This document shows positions 25,369 to 32,627 of a stretch of DNA of 39,510 nt, piece by piece. This DNA is from Candidatus Hydrogenedentota bacterium (lineage in GTDB: Bacteria; Hydrogenedentota; Hydrogenedentia; Hydrogenedentales; SLHB01), in the NCBI GenBank assembly GCA_035416745.1, contig DAOLNV010000011.1, positions 23,241 to 62,750 of the forward strand, given 5' to 3'. How positions within the stretch are numbered: position 1 is the first letter of the stretch; each line of letters opens with the position of its first letter. The position numbers and the translations under genes were made by a program. Below the pieces are notes generated by a model. It was not told where the DNA came from and ran no database searches. It saw nothing but the letters and a program-made list of their open reading frames with translations.

Positions 25369-27465
25369 ATGCTCGCTGTGTTGCTGGCCATCGTATCAGG
25401 AGCTACGTTTCAGGTGGAGGCGCCGGGGTTTGCCCAGCCGTGGGCCAACGCGCCCGCGCAATTCGACATCACGGAATTCGGCCCGGGCGTGATGGCCCGG
25501 GCGTTTGATGGCGGTTCCGGGCAGGAAATCCCCGCCAAGGTGCAGCAGCAACTCGATAAACGCTACCTGTACTGGACGCGCACGGATGACGGGTCGCGCG
25601 CATGTGTATACACCGTCGAGACGGAAGCCGCCCCGGCCGCAACCCCTGTGTTCGTGGGGGCGGGCGATATGCTGGCCTACGGACGCCCGGGCGTGGTGGC
25701 GGATCTGGGGGTGGGTCTCTGGGCGACCGCGATGCCTATCGACTGGGACGCCGACGGTGATTGGGACCTCCTCTACAGTTGCCAGGACAAGCCGCAGAGC
25801 GGCGTTTACCTGTACATCCAGGAGTCCCAGGGCGTCTTCCGCCAAATGCGGCGATTGGCGGACGGCGTGTCGTATTGCGCGCTGGCCGACATGAACGGCG
25901 ATGGCGAAGAAGATTTGCTCGGCGGCGAATCCTGGTGGGCGAGCGTGCGCAATCCGGACGCGTGGACCAAGCACGACGGTCCGTTCAAGAAGCCCGAGGG
26001 ACGCGTCCGCGCGTTCTTGTCGCGCCAAGTGGACTGGGACGGCGACGGCGTGCTCGACGTGATTCGAGCCCTTGGCGACTGGGAAGAATATGGCTGGGAT
26101 ATGGGATTTGACGCGGCCGGCAACTGGACTCGCGGCCCGCTGCACGGGTACCTCTGGTTTCACAAGAATACTGGCACGAACCAGAGCCCGGTGTACGCGG
26201 AGGGCATCCGCCTGGAAGCCGACGACACGCCGATCGACGTGTACGGCAACCCGTGTCCGTGCATTGCGGACTGGGACGGCGACGGCGACCTCGATCTTCT
26301 CTGCGGCGAATTTCGCGACGAGTTTACCTATTTCGAGAATGTCGGCACGCGTACCAACCCCCGTCTCGCGCCGCCGCAGCCCGCGATGACGCGCGACGGC
26401 CGCCTCAAGATCGATTTGTGCATGATGAACCCGCTCCCGTGCGACTGGAACGGCGACGGGCAGGTCGACCTCGTAGTCGGCCAGGAAGACGGGCGCGTCA
26501 GCGTTATCCTGAATCTGGGCGTCAACCGGGGCGCGCCCTTGTTTGCCGCCGAGTTCTTCCTGAAGGAAATCGACCCGCCCATCAAGTCGGGCGTATTAGT
26601 GACGCCGTGGCTTGATGCCGAGACCGGCGAACTCTATTGCGGAAACTCGGCCGGCTATATCGAGGTGTTCCGTGTGCGGGACGGCGCGTATCTCGAGGGG
26701 CAGTATCTGCGCCAGGGGCGCGTCCCCTTCCGCATCCAGGCGGGATACAACCTCAGCGTGCAGGGTCCCGCCGAAGAAAAATGGGGGTATACGGTCCCGT
26801 GTTTGGGGGACCTGAACGGCGACGGGCAAAAGGAGCTCGTCGTCAACTCGATCGTCGGCTGCATCGAACGGCTGTTGCTTCAACGCATCGGACTGGTTGA
26901 GCGCGAGGCCGTCCGGGTGGCGTGGCCAGGCGAACCGCCGTATCCCGCGTGGAACTGGTGGAAGCCGGGGCCCGACCAGCTCGTCGTACAATGGCGCAGC
27001 CGGCCCAATGTGTTGGATTGGGACGCCGACGGCCGGCAGGACCTGATCAGCATCGATCACGAAGGCTATCTGGCCTTCTACCGGAACGCGGGCGAGGTGT
27101 TGGAACCCGGGAAACGGGTGTTTCTCGATGAGAAGGGCGAACCCCTCCGCTTGAACGACGGCGAGGGCGGCAAGAGCGGCCGCGCCGGCGTTCATCTGGT
27201 CGACTGGGACGGCGACGGCGACCTGGATCTCCTCCGAAACACCCAAAACACGGGCTGGTTCGAAAACACCGGCGATAACCGCTACGTGTGGCGGGGCGAT
27301 TTCACGATGCGCGCGCTGGCAGGCCACAACACCGCGCCCCAGGCCGTCGATTGGAACGCTGACGGCAAGCTCGACCTCATCGTGGGCGCCGAAGACGGCC
27401 GCATCTACTGCTATCACCGGGCCGCCCTCGAACAACCCGACAAGCTCGACGCGAAAAAGAAATGA
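25369..27465 (+). CDS. Secreted FG-GAP/VCBS-repeat protein
   Basis: A 698-residue exported protein. MLAVLLAIVSGATFQVEAPG gives a short signal peptide. The rest holds nine Asp-rich, calcium-loop-like repeats of the D-W-(D/N)-G-D-G form. Examples are DWDADGDWDLL, DMNGDGEEDLL, DWDGDGVLDVI, DWDGDGDLDLLCGE, DWNGDGQVDLVVGQ, DLNGDGQKELVV, DWDADGRQDLI, DWDGDGDLDLLRNT and DWNADGKLDLIVGAEDGR. Such repeats fold into an integrin-like beta-propeller and are common in surface or carbohydrate-linked proteins of Planctomycetota-like bacteria. AGGAGGAAA precedes the ATG at 25369, and the promoter lies just upstream; a TTG seven codons earlier falls before the ribosome binding site. It converges with the aminotransferase gene with a 29-base gap. 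Its ligand is unknown. Confidence 0.88.
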   Translation: MLAVLLAIVSGATFQVEAPGFAQPWANAPAQFDITEFGPGVMARAFDGGSGQEIPAKVQQQLDKRYLYWTRTDDGSRACVYTVETEAAPAATPVFVGAGDMLAYGRPGVVADLGVGLWATAMPIDWDADGDWDLLYSCQDKPQSGVYLYIQESQGVFRQMRRLADGVSYCALADMNGDGEEDLLGGESWWASVRNPDAWTKHDGPFKKPEGRVRAFLSRQVDWDGDGVLDVIRALGDWEEYGWDMGFDAAGNWTRGPLHGYLWFHKNTGTNQSPVYAEGIRLEADDTPIDVYGNPCPCIADWDGDGDLDLLCGEFRDEFTYFENVGTRTNPRLAPPQPAMTRDGRLKIDLCMMNPLPCDWNGDGQVDLVVGQEDGRVSVILNLGVNRGAPLFAAEFFLKEIDPPIKSGVLVTPWLDAETGELYCGNSAGYIEVFRVRDGAYLEGQYLRQGRVPFRIQAGYNLSVQGPAEEKWGYTVPCLGDLNGDGQKELVVNSIVGCIERLLLQRIGLVEREAVRVAWPGEPPYPAWNWWKPGPDQLVVQWRSRPNVLDWDADGRQDLISIDHEGYLAFYRNAGEVLEPGKRVFLDEKGEPLRLNDGEGGKSGRAGVHLVDWDGDGDLDLLRNTQNTGWFENTGDNRYVWRGDFTMRALAGHNTAPQAVDWNADGKLDLIVGAEDGRIYCYHRAALEQPDKLDAKKK

Positions 27466-27494
27466 CCAACGGCGAGACCGCCCCGGGCCGCTGC

Positions 27495-28796
27495 CTAACT
27501 TGATACGTACTCGTCGATGGCGTCGCGGACGGTTTCGTAGATCCAGGTGCGGCGCCGGTCATCGGTCTCGAGTGTGGTTATCCGGAATCCGTCGTGGCTG
27601 CTCTGGAACCCTGAGAGGGGAACCACGACGATGCCGGTGGCCCCCATGAGGTAATAGACGAAGCGCCGGTCCGGCGGAACGCCTTTCACCATTTCTTCGA
27701 TGCGCCGCCGCACGCGGTCGTTTGCGATTCGCAGGGTTTGATGGTCGTTCAAGACGCCCGGCTTGAACATGACGGTGAAGTAGAACGCCCCGCCGGGTTT
27801 GATGACGATGACGGAGTCGCAGCCGGCGAAGACTGCCATAGCCTCGTCGGCGCGCTTGTCGAACATGGCGGCACGTTTCGCCAGGTGTTCGGGATAGCGC
27901 GGGTCTCCCATGACGCGCGGGATGGACATCTGCGGAAGCGTTGTCGAGCACACCTCAAGACGTTTTGCGGCGAGAAGACTGTCGACGTAGCGCCCGAAAT
28001 TTTCGTCGCGGTTCTTGTTGAGCACCTCCAGCCAGCCGCAGCGCGAACCGGGCCAGGGGTATTCCTTGCTGATGCCGCGCATGGCAAGGGCCGGTACGTC
28101 GCCAATCCATTCGCTCATGTGCATGCGCGGATTGCCGTTGTACACGATGTGGACGTATATCTCGTCGGCGATCACGAACAAGCGGTGTTCGCGGGCGATC
28201 TCGGCAATCTCCTCCAGAATCGGACGGGGATATACGGCCCCGGTGGGATTGTCGGGCGAAAGCAGCAAGATTCCCGCAATGGAATCGTTGTATTTCACCT
28301 TCTTGCGGATATCGTCGACATCGGGCAGCCATCCGTTATAAGGGTCAAGTTCGTAGGTGACATGGCTGTAACCCGAATGTGCCGCTTCGGCGGACGAGTG
28401 TGTGCTGTACGCGGGGGACGGCCCCAACACCCGGGCTTCCCGCCGCAGGAATCCGTAGACTTTCGCTACGGCGTCTCCCAGACCGTTAAAGAAAATGATG
28501 TCGTTGGTGCTCACCTGCACCCCGCCCGGGCGCAGGTTGACCAGGTCGGCCAGGAACCGCCGCGTCTCGGGAACGCCGGCCGTATCGCAATAGCCCCAGG
28601 ATTTGGGGTCGTCGACAAGCTCTTTGATGACCTGACTCATCCAGGCGGGCACCCGTTCGCCCTTCTCGATGGGGTCGCCGATGTTCTCCCAGACGATGGG
28701 CTGCCCCAGATCGCGTATCTCGTGGGCCACCGTGACGATCTCACGGATGGCGTAGCTTAGATTGGTGGCGCCTTCATGAACAATATTGCGTCGCAC
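27495..28796 (-). CDS. PLP-dependent class I/II aminotransferase
   Basis: A 433-residue fold-type I enzyme. Visible motifs are ENIGDPIEKGE near the N-terminus, FFNGLGDAVAKVYGFLRRE, the LLLSPDNPTGAVYP loop with the conserved Asn, the cofactor-holding Asp in VIADEIYVHIVY, and the likely PLP-binding lysine in RGISKEYPWPGSRCGW. The amino donor and product cannot be read off. I chose the GTG at 28796 (VRRNIVHEGATNLSYAIRE) because it gives the family length and follows GGAG by ten bases. The frame stays open to 29066, but that extension is not aminotransferase-like and would overlap the next gene's inverted repeat. The start is therefore moderately certain; the function class is firm. Confidence 0.88.
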   Translation of the reverse strand: MRRNIVHEGATNLSYAIREIVTVAHEIRDLGQPIVWENIGDPIEKGERVPAWMSQVIKELVDDPKSWGYCDTAGVPETRRFLADLVNLRPGGVQVSTNDIIFFNGLGDAVAKVYGFLRREARVLGPSPAYSTHSSAEAAHSGYSHVTYELDPYNGWLPDVDDIRKKVKYNDSIAGILLLSPDNPTGAVYPRPILEEIAEIAREHRLFVIADEIYVHIVYNGNPRMHMSEWIGDVPALAMRGISKEYPWPGSRCGWLEVLNKNRDENFGRYVDSLLAAKRLEVCSTTLPQMSIPRVMGDPRYPEHLAKRAAMFDKRADEAMAVFAGCDSVIVIKPGGAFYFTVMFKPGVLNDHQTLRIANDRVRRRIEEMVKGVPPDRRFVYYLMGATGIVVVPLSGFQSSHDGFRITTLETDDRRRTWIYETVRDAIDEYVSS

Positions 28797-29000
28797 GACC
28801 TGAATACTCCACAGAACGCGCCACCGCTCCGGCGCGTCCCCCGGGACGCCGGATGCGCGAAGCGCCATATTCCGAATTGCTGGATGGATTGTTCTCTCGA
28901 ATATGCGCAGAGAGCGCAGACATTTATGATACGACTCCGTTTCTCTCGATGCAAGGAGCGCCAGCGCCACCAAATCCGGATAGCACGGCGATTGGAGAAA

Positions 29001-29027
29001 CTCACACAGAGACGGAAAGGACACGGG
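29001..29027 (+). repeat. Left inverted repeat flanking the GxxExxY gene
   Basis: This 27-base segment begins CTCACACAGAGACG. Its inverted copy is at 29451-29477, with about 20 of 27 positions matching. The GxxExxY stop codon (29002-29004) lies inside it. Confidence 0.55.
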
Positions 29028-29448
29028 AGAAATGGCGCCTGCGCGAAAGCGGAATCGACTCAACATCCCCGTCTATGATGCGGGGAATGCCGTCGCTCAT
29101 CAAAGCCTCGCCGAAGTCGAGTAGACAGCCGAGTCTGATACCCGTCAGCCGCGGATAGGTCACCGCCTGCTTATGGTGCGCCTTCGTGGCCTTCTCCACG
29201 GATTTGAGTTCCACAAGAACGGCGTCCTCCACGATGAGGTCCGCACGAGACCCTTCGTCGAACCGGAGCCTGCGAAGCTCGATGGGGGTGGGAACTTGAC
29301 GTGCCACGCGCAGGCCCCGGGCCTCCAAATCCTGCGCAAGAGCCGCTTCATACACTGTTTCCAAGAGCCCGGGACCCGTCTCTCGATGAAGCGCCACGGC
29401 GCAATCCACAATGATGCTTCCTGTCTCGTTCTGTTTCGGAGGATTCAA
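29002..29448 (-). CDS. GxxExxY protein (PD-(D/E)XK-like)
   Basis: A 148-residue protein of the GxxExxY family. The naming motif is in GPGLLETVYEAAL (about residues 25-37). The core RADLIVEDAVLVELKSVEK carries the D...ExK pattern of a PD-(D/E)XK nuclease fold, and KQAVTYPRLTGIRLGCLLDF is the usual C-terminal signature. The biological role is unknown; related genes often occur in several copies per genome and near short repeats. The start is a TTG at 29448, with no better ATG in frame. The gene fills the space between two inverted repeats almost exactly, suggesting it arrived as a cassette. It interrupts the space between the aminotransferase and bioY genes. Confidence 0.85.
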   Translation of the reverse strand: MNPPKQNETGSIIVDCAVALHRETGPGLLETVYEAALAQDLEARGLRVARQVPTPIELRRLRFDEGSRADLIVEDAVLVELKSVEKATKAHHKQAVTYPRLTGIRLGCLLDFGEALMSDGIPRIIDGDVESIPLSRRRHFSRVLSVSV

Positions 29449-29450
29449 TC

Positions 29451-29477
29451 TTCGTGTTCCCTGCGTCTCCGTGTGAG
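29451..29477 (-). repeat. Right inverted repeat flanking the GxxExxY gene
   Basis: Read on the minus strand it begins CTCACACGGAGACG. It matches the copy at 29001-29027 at about 20 of 27 positions and starts three bases outside the TTG start codon. Confidence 0.55.
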
Positions 29478-29568
29478 TTCGTTCTTGTCTTTATGGAGAC
29501 AACAAGATCCTTCCAGCAAGTTCCTGTCCTGATTGGGGAGCGCTAGCGCCCGCGCAGCGGCGGCGCGG

Positions 29569-29598
29569 TTGAACCGCACGCTTCTGCCGGGCTACACT
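29569..29598 (+). promoter_or_regulatory. Promoter of bioY
   Basis: TTGAAC (29569-29574) and TACACT (29593-29598) are 18 bases apart. The predicted start near 29605 is two bases before the ATG at 29607, so the bioY mRNA is probably leaderless. No ribosome binding site is present and no biotin operator was recognised. Confidence 0.55.
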
Positions 29599-29606
29599 AT
29601 GTGGCC

Positions 29607-30122
29607 ATGGACACATTGCACACGCTTCCAGTCGCAACGTCTGCCGAGAAGGAGCGCTCGGCGGTCCTGGATGTCCTGGCCGTAGCAGGTCTCATGACTC
29701 TTGGCGCATGGATACGGATTCCCTTGCCGTTCACACCCGTGCCCATGACCCTCCAGACCTTTCCGGTGCTGGTGGGGGCGTTTCTGGTGAGCCGCAACCG
29801 CGCCATGGCGGGCGTCCTGCTTTACATGGTGCTGGGGCTTGCCGGGGCGCCGGTGCTGGCTGTCGGGACAACGTTCGGGGTCACATTCGGTTACCTTGCC
29901 GGGTTCGTTGCGGCACCGTGGGTGGTGTCGCGTTTCCGCAGCCCTCTGGCGGGCATCATTGCCGCCACGGCCGTGATTTATGTTTTTGGCGCGGCATGGT
30001 TGAGCCTGTACACGGGTTTTTCCGCCGCCGCCGCGCTGATGCTGGGCGTCGCGCCATTCCTGCCCGGAGACGCGATCAAGGCTGCCGCGGCCTACGCTGT
30101 CATCCGGCGGATATCCCGCTGA
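29607..30122 (+). CDS. bioY: Biotin transporter BioY
   Basis: A 171-residue membrane protein, the substrate-binding S component of an ECF-type biotin importer. Five to six hydrophobic helices are visible: VLDVLAVAGLMTLGAWIRI, LQTFPVLVGAFLVSR, MAGVLLYMVLGLAGAPVL, TFGYLAGFVAAPWVV, LAGIIAATAVIYVFGAAWL and the final GVAPFLPGDAIKAAAAYAV. The loop PLPFTPVPMTLQTFPV and the segment LLYMVLGLAGAPV are BioY hallmarks, and the length fits (170-195). ATP-driving partners are not nearby, so it may use shared ECF modules or act alone. A GTG two codons earlier is an alternative start. The promoter lies directly before the gene. Confidence 0.92.
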   Translation: MDTLHTLPVATSAEKERSAVLDVLAVAGLMTLGAWIRIPLPFTPVPMTLQTFPVLVGAFLVSRNRAMAGVLLYMVLGLAGAPVLAVGTTFGVTFGYLAGFVAAPWVVSRFRSPLAGIIAATAVIYVFGAAWLSLYTGFSAAAALMLGVAPFLPGDAIKAAAAYAVIRRISR

Positions 30123-30258
30123 GCGGCAGCCCGGTTCTATTCGCCGCAGTAGCGGGCGCTTCCTATCGCCGGGTGCGGTTTCCAGACCATGCCATTCTCA
30201 TGACCGAAGGCCTCCAACCTGAGCCATGCAAGCAATGCGCCCGCATTCTTGAACGTGG

Positions 30259-30277
30259 CATGAGCATCTTGCTCATG
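30259..30277. repeat. Perfect intergenic palindrome
   Basis: CATGAGCA and TGCTCATG form an eight-base-pair stem with loop TCT, 137 bases after bioY. ATTTCTT follows, so a weak terminator role is possible. A second dyad lies 20 bases on. Confidence 0.55.
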
Positions 30278-30297
30278 ATTTCTTCAACTGTGCCGGA

Positions 30298-30315
30298 GGG
30301 CGGCCTCTGCCGCCC
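30298..30315. repeat. GC-rich intergenic palindrome
   Basis: GGGCGGC and GCCGCCC pair perfectly around CTCT. Together with the preceding palindrome it looks like part of a REP-type element. Confidence 0.45.
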
Positions 30316-30408
30316 CGCCGGGGCCGGCGGAGAGGGACGCAAGACCCTGGGCTGCGCCACGCGTTCCGCGGCGGCCGCTACGACGATAGGCTTCGGACAT
30401 TTTCGATG

Positions 30409-30417
30409 TGATACAAT
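30409..30417 (+). promoter_or_regulatory. Extended -10 element of the TolB-like gene
   Basis: TGATACAAT is an extended -10 (TGn plus TACAAT, 30412-30417) ending seven bases before the GTG at 30425. No clear -35 is seen. The transcript would start at the start codon and be leaderless. Confidence 0.4.
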
Positions 30418-30424
30418 CGGCCCC

Positions 30425-31456
30425 GTGATTACAGTAATTCTCTGCACATACGCCGCCCTGCTTGGCGCGGAGCCCACGGGCCAGATCGCCTTTGTATCGG
30501 GCACGGAACAGGAAGACCGCCGGGTCGAAATCATCGAGCTCGCCACGGGCGCGGTCGCGCCGCTGGGTCCCGGCGACCGTGACGGCGCGCCTGTCTGGTC
30601 CCCGGACGGCCAATGGCTCGCGTTTCCCACGAAAGGCCCCGACGGCATGGTCATCCGCATCGTCCGGGCGGACGGTTCCGAGGCGCGCAACGTTCCTCAC
30701 AAATACGCGTGGAACGACATACCCCGGTGGTCGCCGGATGGCAGCCTTGTCGCCTACACAGGCACGAACGGGGCGGACGACATTCGCCCCGAAGACATGG
30801 CCAAAGGCTCGTTCATAATGGTCTACAACGTGGCCGGGAACACCGAAGAACAATGGGGCGGCGACGCGATGAGCCTGTATTGCCCGGTATGGATGGATGC
30901 CGGGACGATTATCGCCATCGGCGTCCTGCCCGGCCAGAAGCGGTTGACCACGCACATCTTTTTCGTGAACCCCGGCGACGCAAACCCCCTGCCTCCCGAG
31001 GCCATGCCGTCGGCGGGCGAGTACATCGAATGGGCGCCCGACGCCAACATCAAGCGGAACCTTCTCGCGTACGACTCTAACGACGGCGGCGACCGCGAGG
31101 TGTTTGTGCTCTCCTACAAACGGGGTTCGACGGACGTGTCGAATCACAGGGCCGCGGACTGGAATCCCGTGTGGCAGCCCGGCGGTGAATGGCTCGCCTT
31201 TGAATCGTTCCGCTCGGGCCGGCGGGGCGTGTACCGGGTCTTTCCGAGCACCATCCGCGTGTTTCCCGTCGCGGTGGGCGAGAATTACGACAATTGGCAT
31301 CCCGCATGGTCGCCGGACGGCGCCTTCCTCGCATACGTATCCGATCGGCTGGGGACTCCACAGATCTTCGTGACCGAGATCGAGTCGGGTCAAACGCGCG
31401 AGGCCACCACGGGCGGCCGGTTCGCCCTCTCGCCGGCGTGGAGGCCCGCGCCATGA
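30425..31456 (+). CDS. Secreted TolB-like (PD40) beta-propeller protein
   Basis: A 343-residue exported protein. The GTG at 30425 begins a short hydrophobic signal (VITVILCTYAALLGAEPTG). Five PD40/TolB blades are visible: GAPVWSPDGQWLAFP, DIPRWSPDGSLVAYTG, IEWAPDANIKRNLLAYD, NPVWQPGGEWLAFES and HPAWSPDGAFLAYVSDR, with a terminal LSPAWRPAP. TolB proper also has an N-terminal domain and works with Pal; here only the propeller is present, so this is not a true TolB. Ligand and partner are unknown. The stop overlaps the next start as ATGA, so it is translationally coupled to a secreted metallophosphoesterase and the two probably act together. The long open frame upstream of 30425 is antisense-like noise. 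Confidence 0.8.
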   Translation: MITVILCTYAALLGAEPTGQIAFVSGTEQEDRRVEIIELATGAVAPLGPGDRDGAPVWSPDGQWLAFPTKGPDGMVIRIVRADGSEARNVPHKYAWNDIPRWSPDGSLVAYTGTNGADDIRPEDMAKGSFIMVYNVAGNTEEQWGGDAMSLYCPVWMDAGTIIAIGVLPGQKRLTTHIFFVNPGDANPLPPEAMPSAGEYIEWAPDANIKRNLLAYDSNDGGDREVFVLSYKRGSTDVSNHRAADWNPVWQPGGEWLAFESFRSGRRGVYRVFPSTIRVFPVAVGENYDNWHPAWSPDGAFLAYVSDRLGTPQIFVTEIESGQTREATTGGRFALSPAWRPAP

Positions 31457-32463
31457 GGCGGCTGTGCTGGATATTCCCGATGCTCGTACTGGTCGCCGCG
31501 GCCCACGCGCGCAACGCCGACGGCGTCCTCGAACTCGTCATCACGCCCAACAACGGGGCGCCGGTCATCATCGGTTCCGGGGGGACATTCGAGGCCACGC
31601 TTACCCAACGCGCTTCTCTGCGGCTTATCCGCGCTGACGGTACGGCTCTCGATCTCGACCCCGAGTGGACCGAGCTTCCCGGCGGTATACTGCGCGCCAC
31701 CTGCAAAACCTCCCCGGGACTCGACCTCGGGCCCTACGCTCTCGAAGCCTCCGCCGATGGCCGCGCTGATACGAATGTCCGCTCGGTATATGTCTCGGAA
31801 ATCCTGGTCGATTATGCAATCGTTCATATCACTGACGTGCACATCGGCAAAGCGAACCGCGACCCTGCGCCCGATATCGTTTTCCAGCGTCTCATCCAGC
31901 ACATCAACGGCGTCAAGCCGGCCTTTGTCCTTATTTCAGGCGACCTCACCGAAAACGGCGAGCCCGAGCAGTTCCGCCGGTTTTTCGAAGTGCTCGATAC
32001 CTGTGTCCTGCCGACCTTCGTCTGCCCAGGGAACCATGACCGGCAAGGCGTCAACTACGAGAACACCTTCGGTCCGCTCGTGTACAGCATTCAGTACGGT
32101 GTCGACGGGTACCTCGTCTTCGATACAAAGGATTTTGTTATTGCGGACGACCTTGATGCGCAGGTCGGAGAGCTGCAACGTCTCCGGCGCGCCATGAAAC
32201 CCTCACGCTGGTCCATCGGCATGACCCACCGCTACGATCCCTCCATGAGCATGCGCAGCCAGCTCGTGCTTTTCGTTGACGACCCGCTGGATTACCTCAT
32301 CTTCGGCCATTGGCACAGCGAGAACGACTACAAGACCGTCCCTTGGGGCACCACTCCCGTCGTCGTTACGCCCGCCGCCGTCGATGGCGCATGGCGCCTC
32401 ATTCTCGTCACCCAAGCCGGCATCCTCCCTCAGGAAGTGCAAACGCTGGAAAGCCTGAAGTAG
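31453..32463 (+). CDS. Secreted calcineurin-like metallophosphoesterase
   Basis: A 336-residue exported enzyme. MRRLCWIFPMLVLVAAAHAR is a signal peptide. An N-terminal beta-sandwich (about 20-115) precedes the phosphoesterase domain, whose metal motifs are all present: IVHITDVHIG, LISGDLTENGEPEQ, CPGNHDRQG, GMTHRYDPS and IFGHWHSEND. Such enzymes hydrolyse phosphomonoesters or diesters using two metals; the substrate is undetermined. The start ATG lies inside the ATGA overlap with the upstream propeller gene, so earlier in-frame starts are rejected. A terminator-like hairpin follows. Confidence 0.87.
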   Translation: MRRLCWIFPMLVLVAAAHARNADGVLELVITPNNGAPVIIGSGGTFEATLTQRASLRLIRADGTALDLDPEWTELPGGILRATCKTSPGLDLGPYALEASADGRADTNVRSVYVSEILVDYAIVHITDVHIGKANRDPAPDIVFQRLIQHINGVKPAFVLISGDLTENGEPEQFRRFFEVLDTCVLPTFVCPGNHDRQGVNYENTFGPLVYSIQYGVDGYLVFDTKDFVIADDLDAQVGELQRLRRAMKPSRWSIGMTHRYDPSMSMRSQLVLFVDDPLDYLIFGHWHSENDYKTVPWGTTPVVVTPAAVDGAWRLILVTQAGILPQEVQTLESLK

Positions 32464-32513
32464 CCTCCTGAGCGGGCGGGCCCGGCTGCGGACAGGGCGG
32501 CGTATACGGCCAA

Positions 32514-32540
32514 GGGGGCCGGTATGTCTCGCAGGCCCCC
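32514..32540 (+). terminator. Terminator-like hairpin after the metallophosphoesterase gene
   Basis: GGGGGCC (32514-32520) pairs perfectly with GGCCCCC (32534-32540), and TTCTTTT follows at about 32544. It lies between convergent genes. Confidence 0.5.
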
Positions 32541-32627
32541 AGGTTCTTTTCCGGAAGGGCAAGCCCTCGCCCGACGCCGCTCGCGGACTCGCGACTGGCT
32601 GTTGGCCGTCATGTACAGTTCACAGTC

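Larger units (their letters stand above)
30123..30424. other. Intergenic region with palindromes between bioY and the TolB-like gene
   Basis: A 302-base gap without a credible gene. It contains a perfect eight-base-pair hairpin CATGAGCA-TCT-TGCTCATG (30259-30277), which may end bioY transcription, and a seven-base-pair GC hairpin GGGCGGC-CTCT-GCCGCCC (30298-30315) followed by more GC-rich dyads. These resemble repetitive extragenic palindromes. The last bases hold an extended -10 for the next gene. Confidence 0.5.

Noticed and set aside
25369..27465. The VCBS Asp-rich DNA repeats as a CRISPR or tandem-repeat array
   Set aside because: The repeated units are in frame, irregularly spaced and encode calcium-loop motifs, so this is a protein repeat and not a DNA array.
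28797..29066. N-terminal extension of the aminotransferase by 90 codons
   Set aside because: The extension is unlike any aminotransferase N-terminus and overlaps the GxxExxY repeat and stop codon. The GTG at 28796 gives the normal length.
29485..29502. TTGTCT-TTATGG-AGACAA hairpin as a terminator
   Set aside because: No gene ends there on the plus strand, and on the minus strand it lies upstream of the GxxExxY gene rather than after a gene.
29708..30424. Long N-terminal extension of the TolB-like protein overlapping bioY
   Set aside because: It is Arg/Gly-rich and out of frame over bioY. The signal peptide begins at 30425, with an extended -10 just before it.
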